A stretch of DNA of 64,000 nucleotides from Onchidella celtica. Lineage: Eukaryota > Mollusca > Gastropoda > Systellommatophora > Onchidiidae. Below are positions 21,801 through 29,425 of this stretch, in pieces. The position numbers and the translations under genes are program-made. The notes under the pieces are model-generated. The model was not told where the DNA came from, did not search any database, and saw only the letters and a list, made by a program, of their open reading frames with translations. The stretch covers positions 733,001 to 797,000 of the forward strand of contig OZ007580.1 of assembly GCA_963931925.1 (NCBI GenBank), given 5' to 3'. The first letter of the stretch is position 1. Each line of letters starts with the position of its first letter.

Positions 21801-22919
21801 GTGCCAGCCCATCATTTTTCAAGTATTTTTCCGGGTACTTCATAATTTTGTCTACATGTTTTTGCCAGTTGGTCCTATTGACTTTTTTAGAAATCAGAAA
21901 ACTCGCCCCAAACTGGCAGTTTTGCCAGTTTGTCCGTGTGCGGGTTTTGCCAGTTTGTCCGTGTGCGGATTTTGCCAGTTTGTCCGTGTGCGGGTTTTGC
22001 CAGTTTGTCCGTGTGCGGATTTTGCCAGTTTGTCCGTGTGCGGGTTTTGCCAGTTTGTCCGTGTGCAACTCGCACACGGACAAACTGGCCAAACCCGCAC
22101 ACGGACAAACAAAAGGGAAAAACATCCCACAAATCATGGCAAAAACTTGCCAATTTCAGCCGTTCTTTGCCCAATCTGGGGACATGCGCGGATGTCGTGA
22201 ACACTTTTTGGAGAGAGTTGAAATGAACTGGGAGAGGCGCGGTCGATATGCCCCCCCCCCCCCTAAAAATAACCAACTTAACAGCACTCACACACTTCTC
22301 AGAGACAGAATTAAAATATTTTCTGTACCTAAACCTGGCTGAGAATGACCTGAAATTCATTTCTCTACGATTTACGATAATGGAAGAAGTCGCGAAGAAC
22401 ACATGCATCGCAAGTTCATCTTGACATAATTATAGATGTTTACAGTAAAATAGTTAAGTACCGTACTGTTCTTATTAACTGACCCTGCTAGTGTATGGGA
22501 ATTTTTATCCCTCAATTTCCTTGTTCTGTTTTCACTGCAGGACATGGTCAGTCCTTTTTCTGTTCTTTTTTCTTTTCTTTTCTAATACAAAAACACAAAG
22601 CAAATCTTTTTTTTTCTCTCTCCTTCTTTCAGGATCGTCTGCTGTACCTGCCTACCTGGGACCTGACTATAAAGACAAAGCAAATCTTTTTTTTTCTCTC
22701 TCCTTCTTTCAGGATCGTCTGCTGTACCTGCCTACCTGGGACCTGACTATAAAGACAAAGCAAATCTTTTTTTTTTTTCTCTCCTTCTTTCAGGATCGTC
22801 TGCTGTACCTGCCTACCTGGGACCTGACTATAGCGGCCAGAGACACCGATCCCCACCCCAAGTATAACTCCCAGATTTTTACCGTTATGGCCAGTTTACT
22901 TTGTGATCGCGGCCTGTGA
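3087..22919 (+). CDS. NXPE-family protein, 3' part of a multi-exon gene (8 exons)
   Basis: Eight exons with GT-AG borders join in phase (147+74+83+218+183+207+99+126 nt) into about 378 residues and a TGA stop. The order of motifs is that of the NXPE family (neurexophilin and PC-esterase domain proteins). First comes a Cys-rich piece with [10 protein letters not shown]. Then GYFYKNKW and a C, followed by C-x-N and [10 protein letters not shown] (a GDS motif as in SGNH/PC-esterase folds), [10 protein letters not shown], a [12 protein letters not shown]...H segment, and a C-terminal [18 protein letters not shown] proteins are usually secreted or Golgi/type II membrane glycoproteins of unclear enzymatic role. 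The N-terminal signal/membrane anchor and neurexophilin-like exons were not found; they may lie before base 1 or be unrecognised in 1-3086. Introns are full of repeats, the largest (11188-19120) holding a minisatellite and two LTR-like elements. Family assignment is confident; function is not shown by the sequence. Confidence 0.82.
3351..3450 (+). repeat. ATTTGGAGCAC repeats, inverted relative to 5661-5800
   Basis: Two and a half units of about 46 bp share CATGTGACATTTGGAGCAC and TTCAAAGAAAGCCG. The reverse complement, GTGCTCCAAA-x-GTCAT, recurs in units at 5661-5800. The two clusters flank the solo LTR at 4221-5431. Confidence 0.6.
4221..5431 (+). mobile_element. Solo LTR A (1.2 kb), TGTCATG...CGCGACA
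   Basis: The borders are set by comparison with copies B, C and D. It starts TGTCATGATCACATTAGG and ends CCCACATCGCGACA. Flanking pentamers AATAA and GATAA match in four of five bases, as expected for an old 5-bp duplication. A TATA-like TATTTAAACCCG near 4710 precedes the segment shared by all copies, suggesting the U3/R border. No gag or pol is attached. It sits beside AAT/AAC microsatellite in the intron between the first two NXPE exons. Confidence 0.75.
5442..5548 (+). repeat. AAT/AAC and ATG trinucleotide microsatellites
   Basis: (AAT)n then (AAC)n at about 5442-5476 and (ATG)n at 5527-5548, directly right of LTR A. ATAATAA also lies left of the LTR, so the LTR probably inserted into a trinucleotide tract. 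Confidence 0.8.
5661..5800 (+). repeat. GTGCTCCAAA repeats, inverted partner of 3351-3450
   Basis: Four degenerate units start GTGCTCCAAA or GTGCTCCCAA followed by GTCAT. They are the reverse complement of the repeats at 3351-3450. Confidence 0.6.
6420..6660. repeat. Dispersed repeat, copy 1 (partner at 11870-12110)
   Basis: It shares with 11870-12110 a series of blocks: CCGTCGACTTG or CCGCCGACTTG, ATCATC-x-ATGTCAA, CAACAATTTGC or CACAATTTGCC, and TTCATAA-TGAACGAAAAAG, then TTTATACGCG or TTTATACACGCG. On the - strand both read ANC-x-I-x-D-x-DD...SRR-x-E. The family was not recognised. Confidence 0.6.
6725..7012 (+). repeat. (TCTA)n microsatellite, left block
   Basis: Degenerate ACCT/CTGC tetranucleotides pass into about 220 bp of near-perfect CTAT units. 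The tract ends where a LINE fragment begins. Confidence 0.95.
7013..7461 (+). mobile_element. 5'-truncated LINE tail with restriction-like endonuclease motif
   Basis: An open frame (7063-7374, TAA at 7375-7377) encodes [20 protein letters not shown] and [18 protein letters not shown]. The RPD...E-I-S-I-P-F spacing resembles the C-terminal PD-(D/E)XK endonuclease of R2/NeSL/CRE-type non-LTR retrotransposons, or related C-terminal tails. The reverse transcriptase is absent. The 3' end AATAAAGAATTATA runs directly into another (TCTA)n block, so the element lies within or ends in this microsatellite. Clade uncertain. Confidence 0.65.
7462..7565 (+). repeat. (TCTA)n/(TCTG)n microsatellite, right block
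   Basis: About 100 bp of TCTA then TCTG and CCTG tetranucleotides following the LINE tail. Confidence 0.95.
7643..7716 (+). CDS. NXPE-like gene, small internal exon
   Basis: A C-rich tract ending CCCCCAG (7641-7642) precedes 74 nt encoding [16 protein letters not shown] and LKLLQRGSS, followed by GTAAGT. The exon starts in phase 0 and leaves two bases. The E-x-K-L-L-Q-x-G run fits the NXPE region before the esterase-like domain. It lies just after the TCTA array and LINE fragment. Confidence 0.7.
8001..8155 (+). repeat. 20-bp tandem repeat CTGTTTAGTCCTGAAAAGAG
   Basis: Five near-perfect units (8001-8100) and degenerate ones to about 8155, in the NXPE intron 7717-8486. Confidence 0.9.
8487..8569 (+). 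CDS. NXPE-like gene, internal exon
   Basis: The acceptor TTTTCACAG ends at 8486 and the donor GTAGGC starts at 8570. The 83 nt complete the split codon from 7716 and read [18 protein letters not shown], then LKSYTNGSA. One base is left, which is completed by CT at 9939. There is no stop in this phase, and both neighbouring exons require exactly this phase. Confidence 0.68.
9017..9487 (+). repeat. 16-bp tandem array, CAGACATTGACAGTTT
   Basis: About 29 units of 16 bp alternate CAGACATTGACAGTTT with CAGGCCTTGGCAGTTT and other variants. It lies in the intron before the exon at 9939. Confidence 0.9.
9709..9892 (+). repeat. CT-rich tract and (CAGA)n/(TAGA)n microsatellite
   Basis: CTCT/TTTC runs at 9709-9752, then CAGA and TAGA tetranucleotides at about 9771-9892, ending some 45 bp before the exon at 9939. 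Confidence 0.9.
9939..10156 (+). CDS. NXPE-like gene, exon with GYFYKNKW motif
   Basis: The acceptor CCATCAG ends at 9938. Its polypyrimidine tract is weak, but upstream AG choices either give a stop or the wrong phase. The 218 nt encode [10 protein letters not shown], then [20 protein letters not shown] and two spaced cysteines, ending FKNVQ before GTGAGC. The G-Y/F-W...W...C...C-x-N layout is the N-terminal border of the NXPE esterase-like domain. The exon ends in phase 0. Confidence 0.8.
10534..10819. mobile_element. Hairpin MITE with 111-bp terminal inverted repeats and TTA target duplication
   Basis: Arms 10534-10644 and 10709-10819 are near-perfect inverted copies starting TGGTCTGTTTACACTGG. 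They are flanked by TTA at 10531-10533 and 10820-10822. A TTA duplication suggests the PIF/Harbinger superfamily. The 64-bp centre contains another TGTTTACACTGG and a CGATGCGCATCG palindrome. No transposase. It lies in an NXPE intron. Confidence 0.85.
11005..11187 (+). CDS. NXPE-like gene, GDS-motif exon
   Basis: The acceptor GTCCACAG ends at 11004 and the donor GTAAGA begins at 11188. The 61 codons begin [15 protein letters not shown]. The GDS serine sits where NXPE and PC-esterase proteins carry their GDS motif. Asn replaces the commoner Thr after Ser. The exon ends [17 protein letters not shown]. It is phase 0 on both sides. Confidence 0.82.
11870..12110. repeat. Dispersed repeat, copy 2 (partner at 6420-6660)
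   Basis: Interrupted by a poly-C run (about 12027-12047). Shared blocks and the - strand ANC-x-I-x-D-x-DD...SRR pattern are as in copy 1. Confidence 0.6.
12435..13702 (+). repeat. 46-bp minisatellite, left part
   Basis: Head-to-tail units of 46 bp with TCAGTTCTATGGCCATGTCC and ACTGACAACTC-x-x-CTGTCACTC. Left copies are more diverged (CGTGTCCGCCGACG). The array continues beyond two LTR-like insertions at 17358-18215. It sits in the 7.9-kb NXPE intron. Confidence 0.92.
13703..14907 (-). mobile_element. Solo LTR B (1.2 kb) in the 46-bp array
   Basis: Nearly identical to LTR A in inverted orientation. It starts TGTCGCGATGTGGG and ends ATGTGATCACTGACA. The end merges with the array unit, which also contains CTGACAACTC, so no 5-bp duplication remains. 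Loss by exchange or slippage at the shared TGACA is likely. Array units flank it on both sides. Confidence 0.78.
14950..17357 (-). mobile_element. LTR-like element, short version (2.4 kb), TSD CTCT
   Basis: The + strand begins TGTAGCAAGACGGGACGAGC and ends ACCCCATTACA. CTCT at 14946-14949 and 17358-17361 duplicates a variant of the array unit (GTGTCCTCTGAC). It is the inverted, internally deleted counterpart of 54462-59157; the deletion join lies near 16850. On the - strand the element runs TGTAATGGGG...CTTGCTACA with AATAAA about 100 bp from its end, as expected for an LTR. No protein domains. A solo LTR of unusual length is the best reading; a non-autonomous DNA element is the alternative. 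Confidence 0.65.
17358..18215 (+). repeat. 46-bp minisatellite, right part
   Basis: About 18 much more homogeneous copies of the same 46-bp unit as 12435-13702. Variation is mostly at ACTCATCTG, ACTCTTCTG or ACTCTTTTG. Confidence 0.93.
18216..19120. other. Intron remainder without recognised feature
   Basis: Apart from a short GT run (about 18514-18556) nothing but AT-rich intronic sequence was recognised before the acceptor at 19120. Confidence 0.5.
19121..19327 (+). CDS. NXPE-like gene, exon after the 7.9-kb intron
   Basis: The acceptor TTTTGACAG ends at 19120 and the donor GTGAGT begins at 19328. The 69 codons contain [20 protein letters not shown] and [15 protein letters not shown], then HVLLR. 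This matches the family pattern of an LD-x-IP-x-x-G-x-Y strand, a conserved H-x-H-F, and a helix ending in an arginine-rich turn. Phase 0 at both ends. Confidence 0.8.
20097..20195 (+). CDS. NXPE-like gene, penultimate exon
   Basis: The acceptor GTTTCAG ends at 20096 and the donor GTAGTA starts at 20196. The 33 codons encode a stretch with [16 protein letters not shown] and end SDLQ, in phase 0. It joins directly to [12 protein letters not shown] of the terminal exon. Confidence 0.75.
20196..21457. other. Intron sequence without recognised feature
   Basis: Contains poly-A/AAC and poly-C runs but no coding or mobile-element signal was recognised. Confidence 0.5.
21458..21596 (+). repeat. 14-bp tandem repeat CTGCCTGCCTATCT
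   Basis: About ten units of CTGCCTGCCTATCT with variants, in the last NXPE intron. Confidence 0.88.
21917..22111 (+). repeat. 25-bp minisatellite that reverses orientation at a hairpin
   Basis: Six head-to-tail units of GCCAGTTTGTCCGTGTGCGG plus GTTTT are followed by inverted units (CACACGGACAAACTGG). At the switch, 22049-22066 and 22072-22089 form a perfect 18-bp inverted repeat (GCCAGTTTGTCCGTGTGC) around a 5-nt AACTC loop. It lies in the intron before the triplicated acceptor. Confidence 0.9.
22597..22834 (+). repeat. Triplicated 80/81-bp unit carrying splice acceptor plus exon start
   Basis: Three tandem copies each contain ACAAAGCAAATC, a T/C tract, CTTTCAG and the first 41 bp of the terminal NXPE exon (to GACCTGACTATA). 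Exon starts are 22633, 22713 and 22794, so the spacing is 80 then 81 bp. Each copy keeps a complete polypyrimidine tract and AG. Confidence 0.9.
22794..22919 (+). CDS. NXPE-like gene, terminal coding exon
   Basis: Starting after the third of three duplicated acceptors (AG at 22792-22793), 41 codons and TGA encode [17 protein letters not shown], then a conserved HP, and end in CDRGL. The W-D-L-T...H-P arrangement is the conserved C-terminus of NXPE proteins. Two upstream copies of the exon start (22633 and 22713) lie in the preceding 160 bp. Only the third gives the family-standard end without inserted residues. No clear poly(A) signal was identified. Confidence 0.82.
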   Translation, partial: DRLLYLPTWDLTIAARDTDPHPKYNSQIFTVMASLLCDRGL

Positions 22920-24087
22920 AAATGGAAGTTTTTCAAGGCCAAAGTGGCAGGACTGATTGGTGATCGATCCCAAACTAGATGTCATTGGCTTGAGGTTAGG
23001 GGAGCATTATGTCGAGAATTGCACCGTTCCCTTTTTATTGGCCTGTGATGAAAGGCTTCGAGTCCATAGCTTCAACTACATTATCAAGGACTATTTCAAA
23101 GCAAGAATTCATACAACACTAATACCAGGGATAAACAGATCTAGATATACCACTTCTGACCCGACCTTCTTTTCCCACAGATGGCCAGTAATCGCAATCA
23201 TCCCCGGAAGTATTAAATCTAAGCCCTGAAGGTCAAACTGACACGCGCTACATACACAGGAAAGAGAACTAACTCGGCAATAGGACTACTGCTATCTAGG
23301 CTACATCAGTAATGCCAAATCGTAGATTGTGCACTCTTTGGGGAGAAAATTGTGAGCACCACATTTCGTTGCACCTGAATTTAATTTAATAGATCAAGAC
23401 CTAGTGGAAAATACAGTGTAACTGCTTTCTTCTTTCTTTTTTTTTTACTTGATTTGTTTATGATCCTTTGATTTATTGATACACACTCAGTGTAATTTTT
23501 GTTCTTATAAAATCTGTGCAGTTCACTGATTGAGTTAAAAAATGGACAATCTGTTTAGGACTAATCACATTCCAGTTTTCCCAAATTCCCTGTGAGAGTT
23601 TTCCAGCATTATACTTGTCCAAAAGAAAGTAGAAAATTCTTTCAGCGACGGTAGGTGAAACAAGTACGTGTATGTCAAGATGATTAGAACATTATATTTT
23701 ATGCCAACATGCGGACAAGAGGAGATGGCCTACATTCCCTGTATGTGTTCTTATCTCTTCAGTTTTGTAGGAAAAGTTTATTATGCTTTATGACTGAGTA
23801 CACAAAATGTATGACCAGTTTATACATCAGACAAGAACTCCCAGCCATAGGGTCAGACAGACTGGCCACTCTGCAATAGGATTGGTGACTGAGTATGTAC
23901 AGACCTTTATGGGACATTGTGATATCATCACCAGCACTTTCAGCTAGGGAACATTAGATCTACACTTTTACATTTCTGTCTTACCAGCCAGGAAGAAAGA
24001 CGTACAGGCTACAAGGAGTGTGAAAAAAGTTCTAGAGGTGGATCTATATAGCCAGTGTAAGACAATAATGGCAGTTACTCATCGTGT
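22920..24087. other. 3' flank of the NXPE-like gene
   Basis: Probable 3' UTR and intergenic DNA. A 91-codon open frame at 22957-23229 resembles no known protein and starts in the presumed UTR. Confidence 0.4.
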
Positions 24088-24754
24088 AACCATGAACACC
24101 AGGAGATACTAGTAAACAAAACCGCACTAGAAAAAGTGACTGATTTCAAATACCTAGGATCACATAAATCGCAAGATGGAAGCTGCTCAAAGGACACAAA
24201 AACAAGGATAGGAATGGCAAAACACAAAATGGTTCAACTAAACAAAATTTGGAAGGATAGAGGCACACCAACGGACCTCAAAGTGAACATACTTAAGTGC
24301 TTGATCTGGCCAGTCCTACTATATGGTTGTGAAGCCTGGACACTCAAAAAGGCAGACATAACAAGATTGGAGGCAGCTGAAATGTGGCTTTACAGAAGGC
24401 TACTCAGAATAAGTTGGACAGAAAGGAGAACAAATACAAGCATCTTAGAACAGCTTGGCACCACCAGAAGAATAACACCTGAAATAAACAAAAGAAGGCT
24501 TGCATACATCGGCCACGCGGCCCGAAACAAAAGCACGGCCCTTATGATATCAATCCTTCAAGGAAAGACAGAAACAAAGAGAAAACAAGGAAGACCACCC
24601 ATTACATATCACGATAACATCAAGAAAGTCAGTCAGCTGGAAATAAGTGAACTAACTAGGAAAGCTCAGGACAGGAGTGAGTGGAGGAGTTTTTGTCGTG
24701 GCATCCACTGTAGCAGCTAACATCGATGACGATGAAGCCGACAGGTGACAGGTG
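24088..24754 (+). mobile_element. 5'-truncated RTE-like LINE with 11-bp target-site duplication
   Basis: An open frame from 24136 to TAA at 24720 encodes the C-terminal end of a non-LTR reverse transcriptase polyprotein: DFKYLGSHKSQDGSC, then WPVLLYGCEAWTL, ETWL-like AAEMWLYRRLLRISW, and RRLAYIGHAARN with KRKQGRPP. This arrangement is seen downstream of the RT domain in RTE-type and related elements. ACTCATCGTGT occurs at 24077-24087 and 24755-24765 as a perfect duplication. The 3' tail carries short repeats (GATGACGATGA, ACAGGTGACAGGTGA). The open frame is intact but lacks the catalytic part. Confidence 0.85.
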
Positions 24755-24765
24755 ACTCATCGTGT

Positions 24766-25920
24766 TCGTATCATACAATGACTACACAAGTAGACTTTTG
24801 AATTATCTACCACAAAGGAGCTGCAGCCTCATTGGTCAAAGCTACTAGCTTAGAGGTTCAGATGTATGAAACTGTACAGCCTCACAGAGAGATCACACGG
24901 GGTGTGTCAGATGTGCATAGAATGATCGAGTATGACTTGCAGGACTACAAGCAAGCAAGGCAGTAAAGCTATCTACATGACTGTTTGCGCACAGAGAAAT
25001 GGTGTGGATTTATTTGTTGCTTAACCCAGGATATTTCTATTACAGAAAATCAGTTCTCTGTAATTTTGTTACTGTCATGCTATTTTTTGAAATACTGATA
25101 TTTGTCGTGCAACATCATTTCTATTTCCGAATTTCATAATCATTTTTAAAATGGATGAAAGGACATCTAGGAGGAATACACTTCATCTACAAGCACCAGA
25201 ATCCTCAATAGAATCTCTCAGAATGATCTTCAGAAAGAGAACACAAAATGATTGAGTGAATGTGTTTTTCATTTGGAGAAAGGAGAAAAAAAAAACGCTG
25301 AAGTGTCGAAGCTACAGCCAAGTAACAGGCGTATCGAAAACGTACTGAGATGACAATATACCAGACACAGTATCAACATACTCTTCAATTTTGACTCATC
25401 AAATCCTTCAGTTTATGGATAGTTAGACGCTTTTCGGTCTCTAGTGTGCGCATTACAGTTTCACATTAGCAGTTTGTAGCGCCTTTTATTTCTTTTCTCG
25501 TGTCGTCAGTATCATCTTATTATCTTTTCATTCTGATTTTGTCATAATGTGAAAAGAATAATATCTAGAAAAGTCTGCTTTCATCCTGACCCTATGCTGT
25601 GCCACATTTGTCAGTTTCCAATGACATAAGGCCGGGCGGTCAGTAAATACATTAATATAATGGTTCGGACCAAAAACAATTCGTTTCGGTTTCTCTTTTG
25701 CTCAGAATTATGGGATGGCTATAGCTAATAGCTTCAGTGATTCCACGTCAATAATGTCAAATTCGTTATTGATCAACATTCTGGGGTGCTAGAAGTAGAA
25801 AATGGATATTAAATGTAATCACTGGTAATCTATATCATTAAAAATGATTAAGTACTTGTGGGCATATGTTTAACACACATAATAAGACTGACTGATAAGC
25901 TAGACAGTCAATTTACTCCC
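24766..25920. other. Intergenic sequence without recognised feature
   Basis: AT-rich, no gene or repeat identified. Confidence 0.5.
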
Positions 25921-28190
25921 TTGCACATGGGGACAGCACAGAAAGGGGAAAGGGGGACAGCACAGAAAGGGGAAAGGGGGACAGCACAGAAAGAGAAAAG
26001 GGGGACAGCACAGAAAGGGCAAAGGAGAACAGCACAGAAAGGGGAAAGGGGAACAGCACAGAAAGGGGAAAGGGGGACAGCACAGAAAGAGAAAAGGGGG
26101 ACAGCACAGAAAGGGCAAAGGAGAACAGCACAGAAAAGGGAAAGGGGAACAGCACATAAAGGGGAAAGGGGAACAGCACAGAAAGGGGAAAGGGGGACAG
26201 CACAGAATGGGGAAAGGGTAACAGCACAGAAAGGGGAAAGGGGAACAGCAATGAAAGGGGAAAGGGGGACAGCACAGAAAGGGGAAAGGGGAACAGCACA
26301 GAATCAGGAAAGGGGAACAGCACAGAAAGGGGGACAGCACAGAAAGGGGAAAGGGGGACAGCACAGAAAGAGGAAAGGGAAACACCACAGAAAGGGGAAA
26401 GGGGAACAGCACAGAAAGGGGAAAGGCTGACAGCACAGAAAGGGGGACAGCACAGAAAGGGGAAAGGGGAACAGCACAGAAAGGAGAAAGGGGGACAGCA
26501 CAGAAAGGGGAACAGCACAGAAAGGGGAGAGGGGGACAGCACAGAAAGGGGAGAGGGGAACAGCACAGAAAGGGGAAAGGGGAACAGCACAGAAAGGAGA
26601 AAGGGGGACAACACAGAAAGGGGAACAGCACAGAAAGGGGAACAGCACAGAAAGGGGAACAGCACAGAAAGGGGAGAGGGGGACAGCACAGAAAGGGGAA
26701 CAGCACAGAAAGGGTAAAGGGGAACAGCACAGAAAGGAGAAAGGAGGACAGCACAGAGAAGGGAAAGGGGAACAGCACAGAAAGGGGAAAGGGGGACAGC
26801 ACAGAAAGGGGAAAGGGGGACAGCACTGAAAGGGGAAAGGGGGACAGCACAGAAAGAGGAAAGGGGGACAGCACAGAATCGGGAAAGGAAGACAGCACAG
26901 AAAGGGGAAAGGGGAATTGCACAGAAAGGGGAAAGGGGGACAGCACAGAAAGAGGAAAGGGGAACAGCACAGAAAGGGGAACAGCACAGAAAGAGGAAAG
27001 GGGAACAGCACAGAAAGGGGAAAGGGGAACAGCACAGAAAGGGGAAAGGGGGACAGCACAGAAAGAGGAAAGAGGAACAGCACAGAAAGGGGAAAGGGGA
27101 ACAGCACAGAAAGAGGAAAGAGGAACAGCACAGAAAGGGGAAAGGGGAACAGCACAGAAAGAGGAAAGGGGAACAGCACAGAAAGGGGAAAGGGGGACAG
27201 CACAGAAAGGGGAAAGGGGGACAGCACAGAAAGAGGAAAGAGGAACAGCACAGAAAGGGGAAAGGAGAACAGCACAGAAAGGGGAAAGGGGGACAGCACA
27301 GAAAGGGGAAAGGGGAACAGCACAGAAAGGGGAACAGCACAGAAAGGGGAACAGCACAGAAAGGGGAAAGGGGAACAGCACAGAAAGGGGAACAGCACAG
27401 AAAGGGGAAAGGGGAACAGCACAGAAAGGGGAAAGGGGAACAGCACAGAAAGGGGAACAGCACAGAAAGGGGAAAGGGGAACAGCACAGAAAGGGGAACA
27501 GCACAGAAAGGGGAACAGCACAGAAAGGGGAAAGGGGGACAGCACAGAAAGGGGAAAGGGGAACAGCACAGAAAATGGAAAGGGGAACAGCACAGAAAGG
27601 GGAAAGGGGAACAGCACAGAAAGGGGAAAGGGGAACAGCACAGAAAGGGAAAAGGGGGACAGCACAGAATGGGGAAAGACGAACAGCACAGAAAGGGGAA
27701 AGGGGAACAGCACAGAAAGGGGAAAGGGGGACAGCACAGAAAGGGGAAAGGGGGACAGTACAGAAAGGGGGACAGCACAGAAAGGGGAACAGCACAGAAA
27801 GGGGGAAGGGGGACAGCACAGAAAGGGGAAAGGGGGACAGCACAGAGAGGGGAAAGGGGAACAGCACAGAAAGGGGAAAGGGGAGCAGCACAGAAAGGGG
27901 AAAGGCTGACCGCACAGAAAGGGGAAAGGGGGACAGCACAGAAAGGTCAAAGGGGGACAGGACAGAAATAGGAAAGGGGAACAGCACAGAAAGGGGAACA
28001 GCACAGAAAGGGGAAAGGGGAACAGCACAGAAAGGGGAAAGGGGGACAGCACAGAAAGGGGAAAGGGGAACAGCACAGAAAGGGGGAAGGGGGACAGCAC
28101 ATAAAGAGGAAACGGGGACAGCACAGAAAGGGGAAATTAGGACAGCACAGAAAGGGGAAAGGGAAACAGCACAGAAAGGGGAAAGAGGGA
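25921..28190 (+). repeat. G/A-rich 24-bp minisatellite, left part (about 95-100 units)
   Basis: Units are mostly 24 bp: ACAGCACAGAAAGGGG plus AAAGGGGA. A 17-bp form lacks the second AAAGGGG. The mix of 24- and 17-bp steps shifts frame but never makes a stop on the - strand, giving an open frame of 788 codons that is not a plausible gene. The array resumes at 33367 after an LTR element. Confidence 0.95.
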
Positions 28191-29425
28191 TGTCGCGATG
28201 TGGGTTAGATGGGGAGAATTCGACTGACACTCTTTCGAGGTCCGCTCCCACAATCGACGAACACACAAAAAAAATACTTGCACTCTAAAAACTAAATAAA
28301 TCAATTGCTTTGATTTTTAGCAGAACTGTAGGGCAGTTTAATTACAGGAATTAATGTAACAAATATAATTATAAATATAAATATCAATTCAAAGGCAACT
28401 GAATCTAACTAATGAAACTACAGCTTTCTATAAAGACCAACTTATTCACTCTAACTACTTGCAGGTCATATGAGTTAGATGCCAAATAGAATCCGCGCAC
28501 GTGGCGACGGATATAACAGTTTAAATTCTATTAATTCAATGAGACATGTTATGATATGGACATTTCCTCTAGACACGCCACGGAGAATGCTTGTACAACC
28601 ATGCGTTGTCTGGCGGTAGCTCTGAAACTGTCTTCAAAAGTAAGTAGAACGGTTCACTTTCATCATTACAAATTAGTATGGACTCTCACCATGCGGCCCT
28701 CACTGGGAGTGAGAGCGCTGGATGTAAACGCTGTGGGTTTATATCAAACCAAGTAGCTTAGGCTCTGGAGCTTTAAATCAGGCTCCTCACAATGGACTGC
28801 TCAACTGCGTCTCTATGTCTCTCATCTGGCTGAGGACTATCGCCGTCCACTTCGTAAATGGATTGTCTACATGTGGCCTCTATCTAAGCTCTGCACGGGT
28901 TTAAATACTAAAGCTATGTCTCGACCTTCCGTCCAGATTCATACATTTGATTGGTGCAACCACCTCTAGCTCAGCTGCCGAACCGAGTTATTTTAAGTAA
29001 CAGCCCTACGCAACGACCTTGGGTCGACATCAAAGGTCGAATCACTCAAGACAATAAAATGTAATTTTATAGTAATAAATTCTTAACATGTTCAAAACCC
29101 CGAGCTTTTACTCTGGATCAAGGATTTTCTGTACGTCAACAGACATCTCAATAACATTTAATTCCTACTCACCCCTTCCCTCTCTACTAAACCTAGTTCA
29201 AAACACGAGATATAAAAAGTGCTCAGTCATGCACACCTACGCTGTCCGTCTAGCCTTCCCCACACCTTCTGTCTATCTATTAGGAAAAAAACTGTTCAAA
29301 ACAAATTGTTTACGAGACCAAGTTATGCTGGCTCGCACAATAATTACGTTTGTAAAAATTACTCACTGCTCTCTCACAAAAATTTACTCAGTGGAAACAT
29401 TTATGAATCAAATCTGTTCTTGACA
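28191..29425 (-). repeat. LTR C (left; 3' LTR in element orientation)
   Basis: Begins TGTCGCGATGTGGGTTAGAT and ends CTGTTCTTGACA on the + strand. About 780 bp at its left matches LTRs A and B. The right about 430 bp (the U3 side) differs from A/B. Confidence 0.88.

Noticed and set aside
25900..28266. A 788-codon - strand frame and several 200-620-codon frames
   Set aside because: They are translations of the 24/17-bp minisatellite, whose unit lacks stops. Low-complexity SPFCAVPL repeats, no conserved domain, no splice or start context.
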